Assembly: GCF_900142295.1 (NCBI RefSeq)
Contig: NZ_FSRL01000001.1
Span: 1,860,001-1,924,000 of the forward strand
Source: Vannielia litorea
GTDB lineage: Bacteria > Pseudomonadota > Alphaproteobacteria > Rhodobacterales > Rhodobacteraceae
Reading direction: 5' to 3'
DNA: 64,000 nt
The notes below the pieces were generated by a model. The model saw nothing but the letters and a program-made list of their open reading frames with translations, did no database searches and was not told where the DNA came from. Shown here one piece after another: positions 61,976 through 64,000 of this stretch. The stretch's first letter is position 1. Each line of letters opens with the position of its first letter. The position numbers and the translations under genes were made by a program.

Positions 61976-64000
<2,025 letters not shown>

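Overview
The window is a gene-dense, high-GC stretch of bacterial chromosome. It looks like an alphaproteobacterium of the Rhodobacteraceae (roseobacter type). The support is the gene sets: a DUF2849/Fd-type sulfite reductase/CysH/DUF934/FPR cluster, lptF-lptG-lptD-surA-pdxA-rsmA next to pepA-holC, a nuo cluster with small roseobacter-type inserts, DUF4167 after prfA-prmC, and TRAP transporters. Genus and species cannot be settled from the sequence alone. No tRNA, rRNA, CRISPR array, insertion sequence or phage gene was recognised, and base use looks even throughout.

Layout. 1-7.6 kb: a cut EamA permease, an NhaP-type antiporter, a GNAT acetyltransferase overlapping a DUF2927 lipoprotein, a tiny membrane protein, a 2OG-Fe(II) oxygenase, a secreted unknown, tpiA and a DUF1206 membrane protein. 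7.7-15 kb: a dctPQM TRAP transporter, a lone deaminase-fold gene, and a dctBD-like two-component system whose regulator has lost its sigma-54 motifs. 15-16.7 kb: a cytochrome P450 and a small secreted protein. 16.8-22.9 kb: an Lrp-type regulator diverging from an assimilatory sulfate reduction operon (cysG, DUF2849, sulfite reductase, cysH, DUF934, ferredoxin-NADP reductase). 23-34.2 kb: marC, a retropepsin-like protease, holC-pepA, and the divergent outer-membrane biogenesis run lptF-lptG-lptD-surA followed by pdxA-rsmA. 34.3-37.4 kb: prfA-prmC-DUF4167 and a small Cys-containing secreted protein.

37.3-43.8 kb: the front half of complex I (nuoA-B-C-D-E) with a sulfotransferase between nuoC and nuoD, two small membrane proteins and a DUF5337 gene. 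nuoF onwards is absent. 44-53.1 kb: glnE with a small partner, a Ca/Na antiporter, ndk, an SDR, an ABC-F ATPase, a low-complexity membrane-anchored protein, and infC with an apparent AUA start. 53.2-60.1 kb: maturation genes for a molybdenum hydroxylase (molybdopterin-binding protein, XdhC/CoxF, CoxE, MoxR/CoxD) interrupted by a large acidic OmpA protein; no catalytic subunits are present. 60.3-64 kb: a membrane protein, a Tat-type secreted intradiol-dioxygenase-like protein and the 3' part of lon.

The most unusual item is the free-standing deaminase-fold protein at 11.4-11.9 kb, with an HAE ... SxSPC ... C zinc signature resembling the AID/APOBEC and bacterial toxin deaminase groups, outside any visible toxin or mobile setting. 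Next are the DctD-like regulator without GAFTGA and without a usable Walker A, the AUA-started infC, the sulfotransferase embedded in the nuo operon, and a pair of matched inverted repeats between the Lrp gene and cysG. Most of the rest is ordinary housekeeping sequence.
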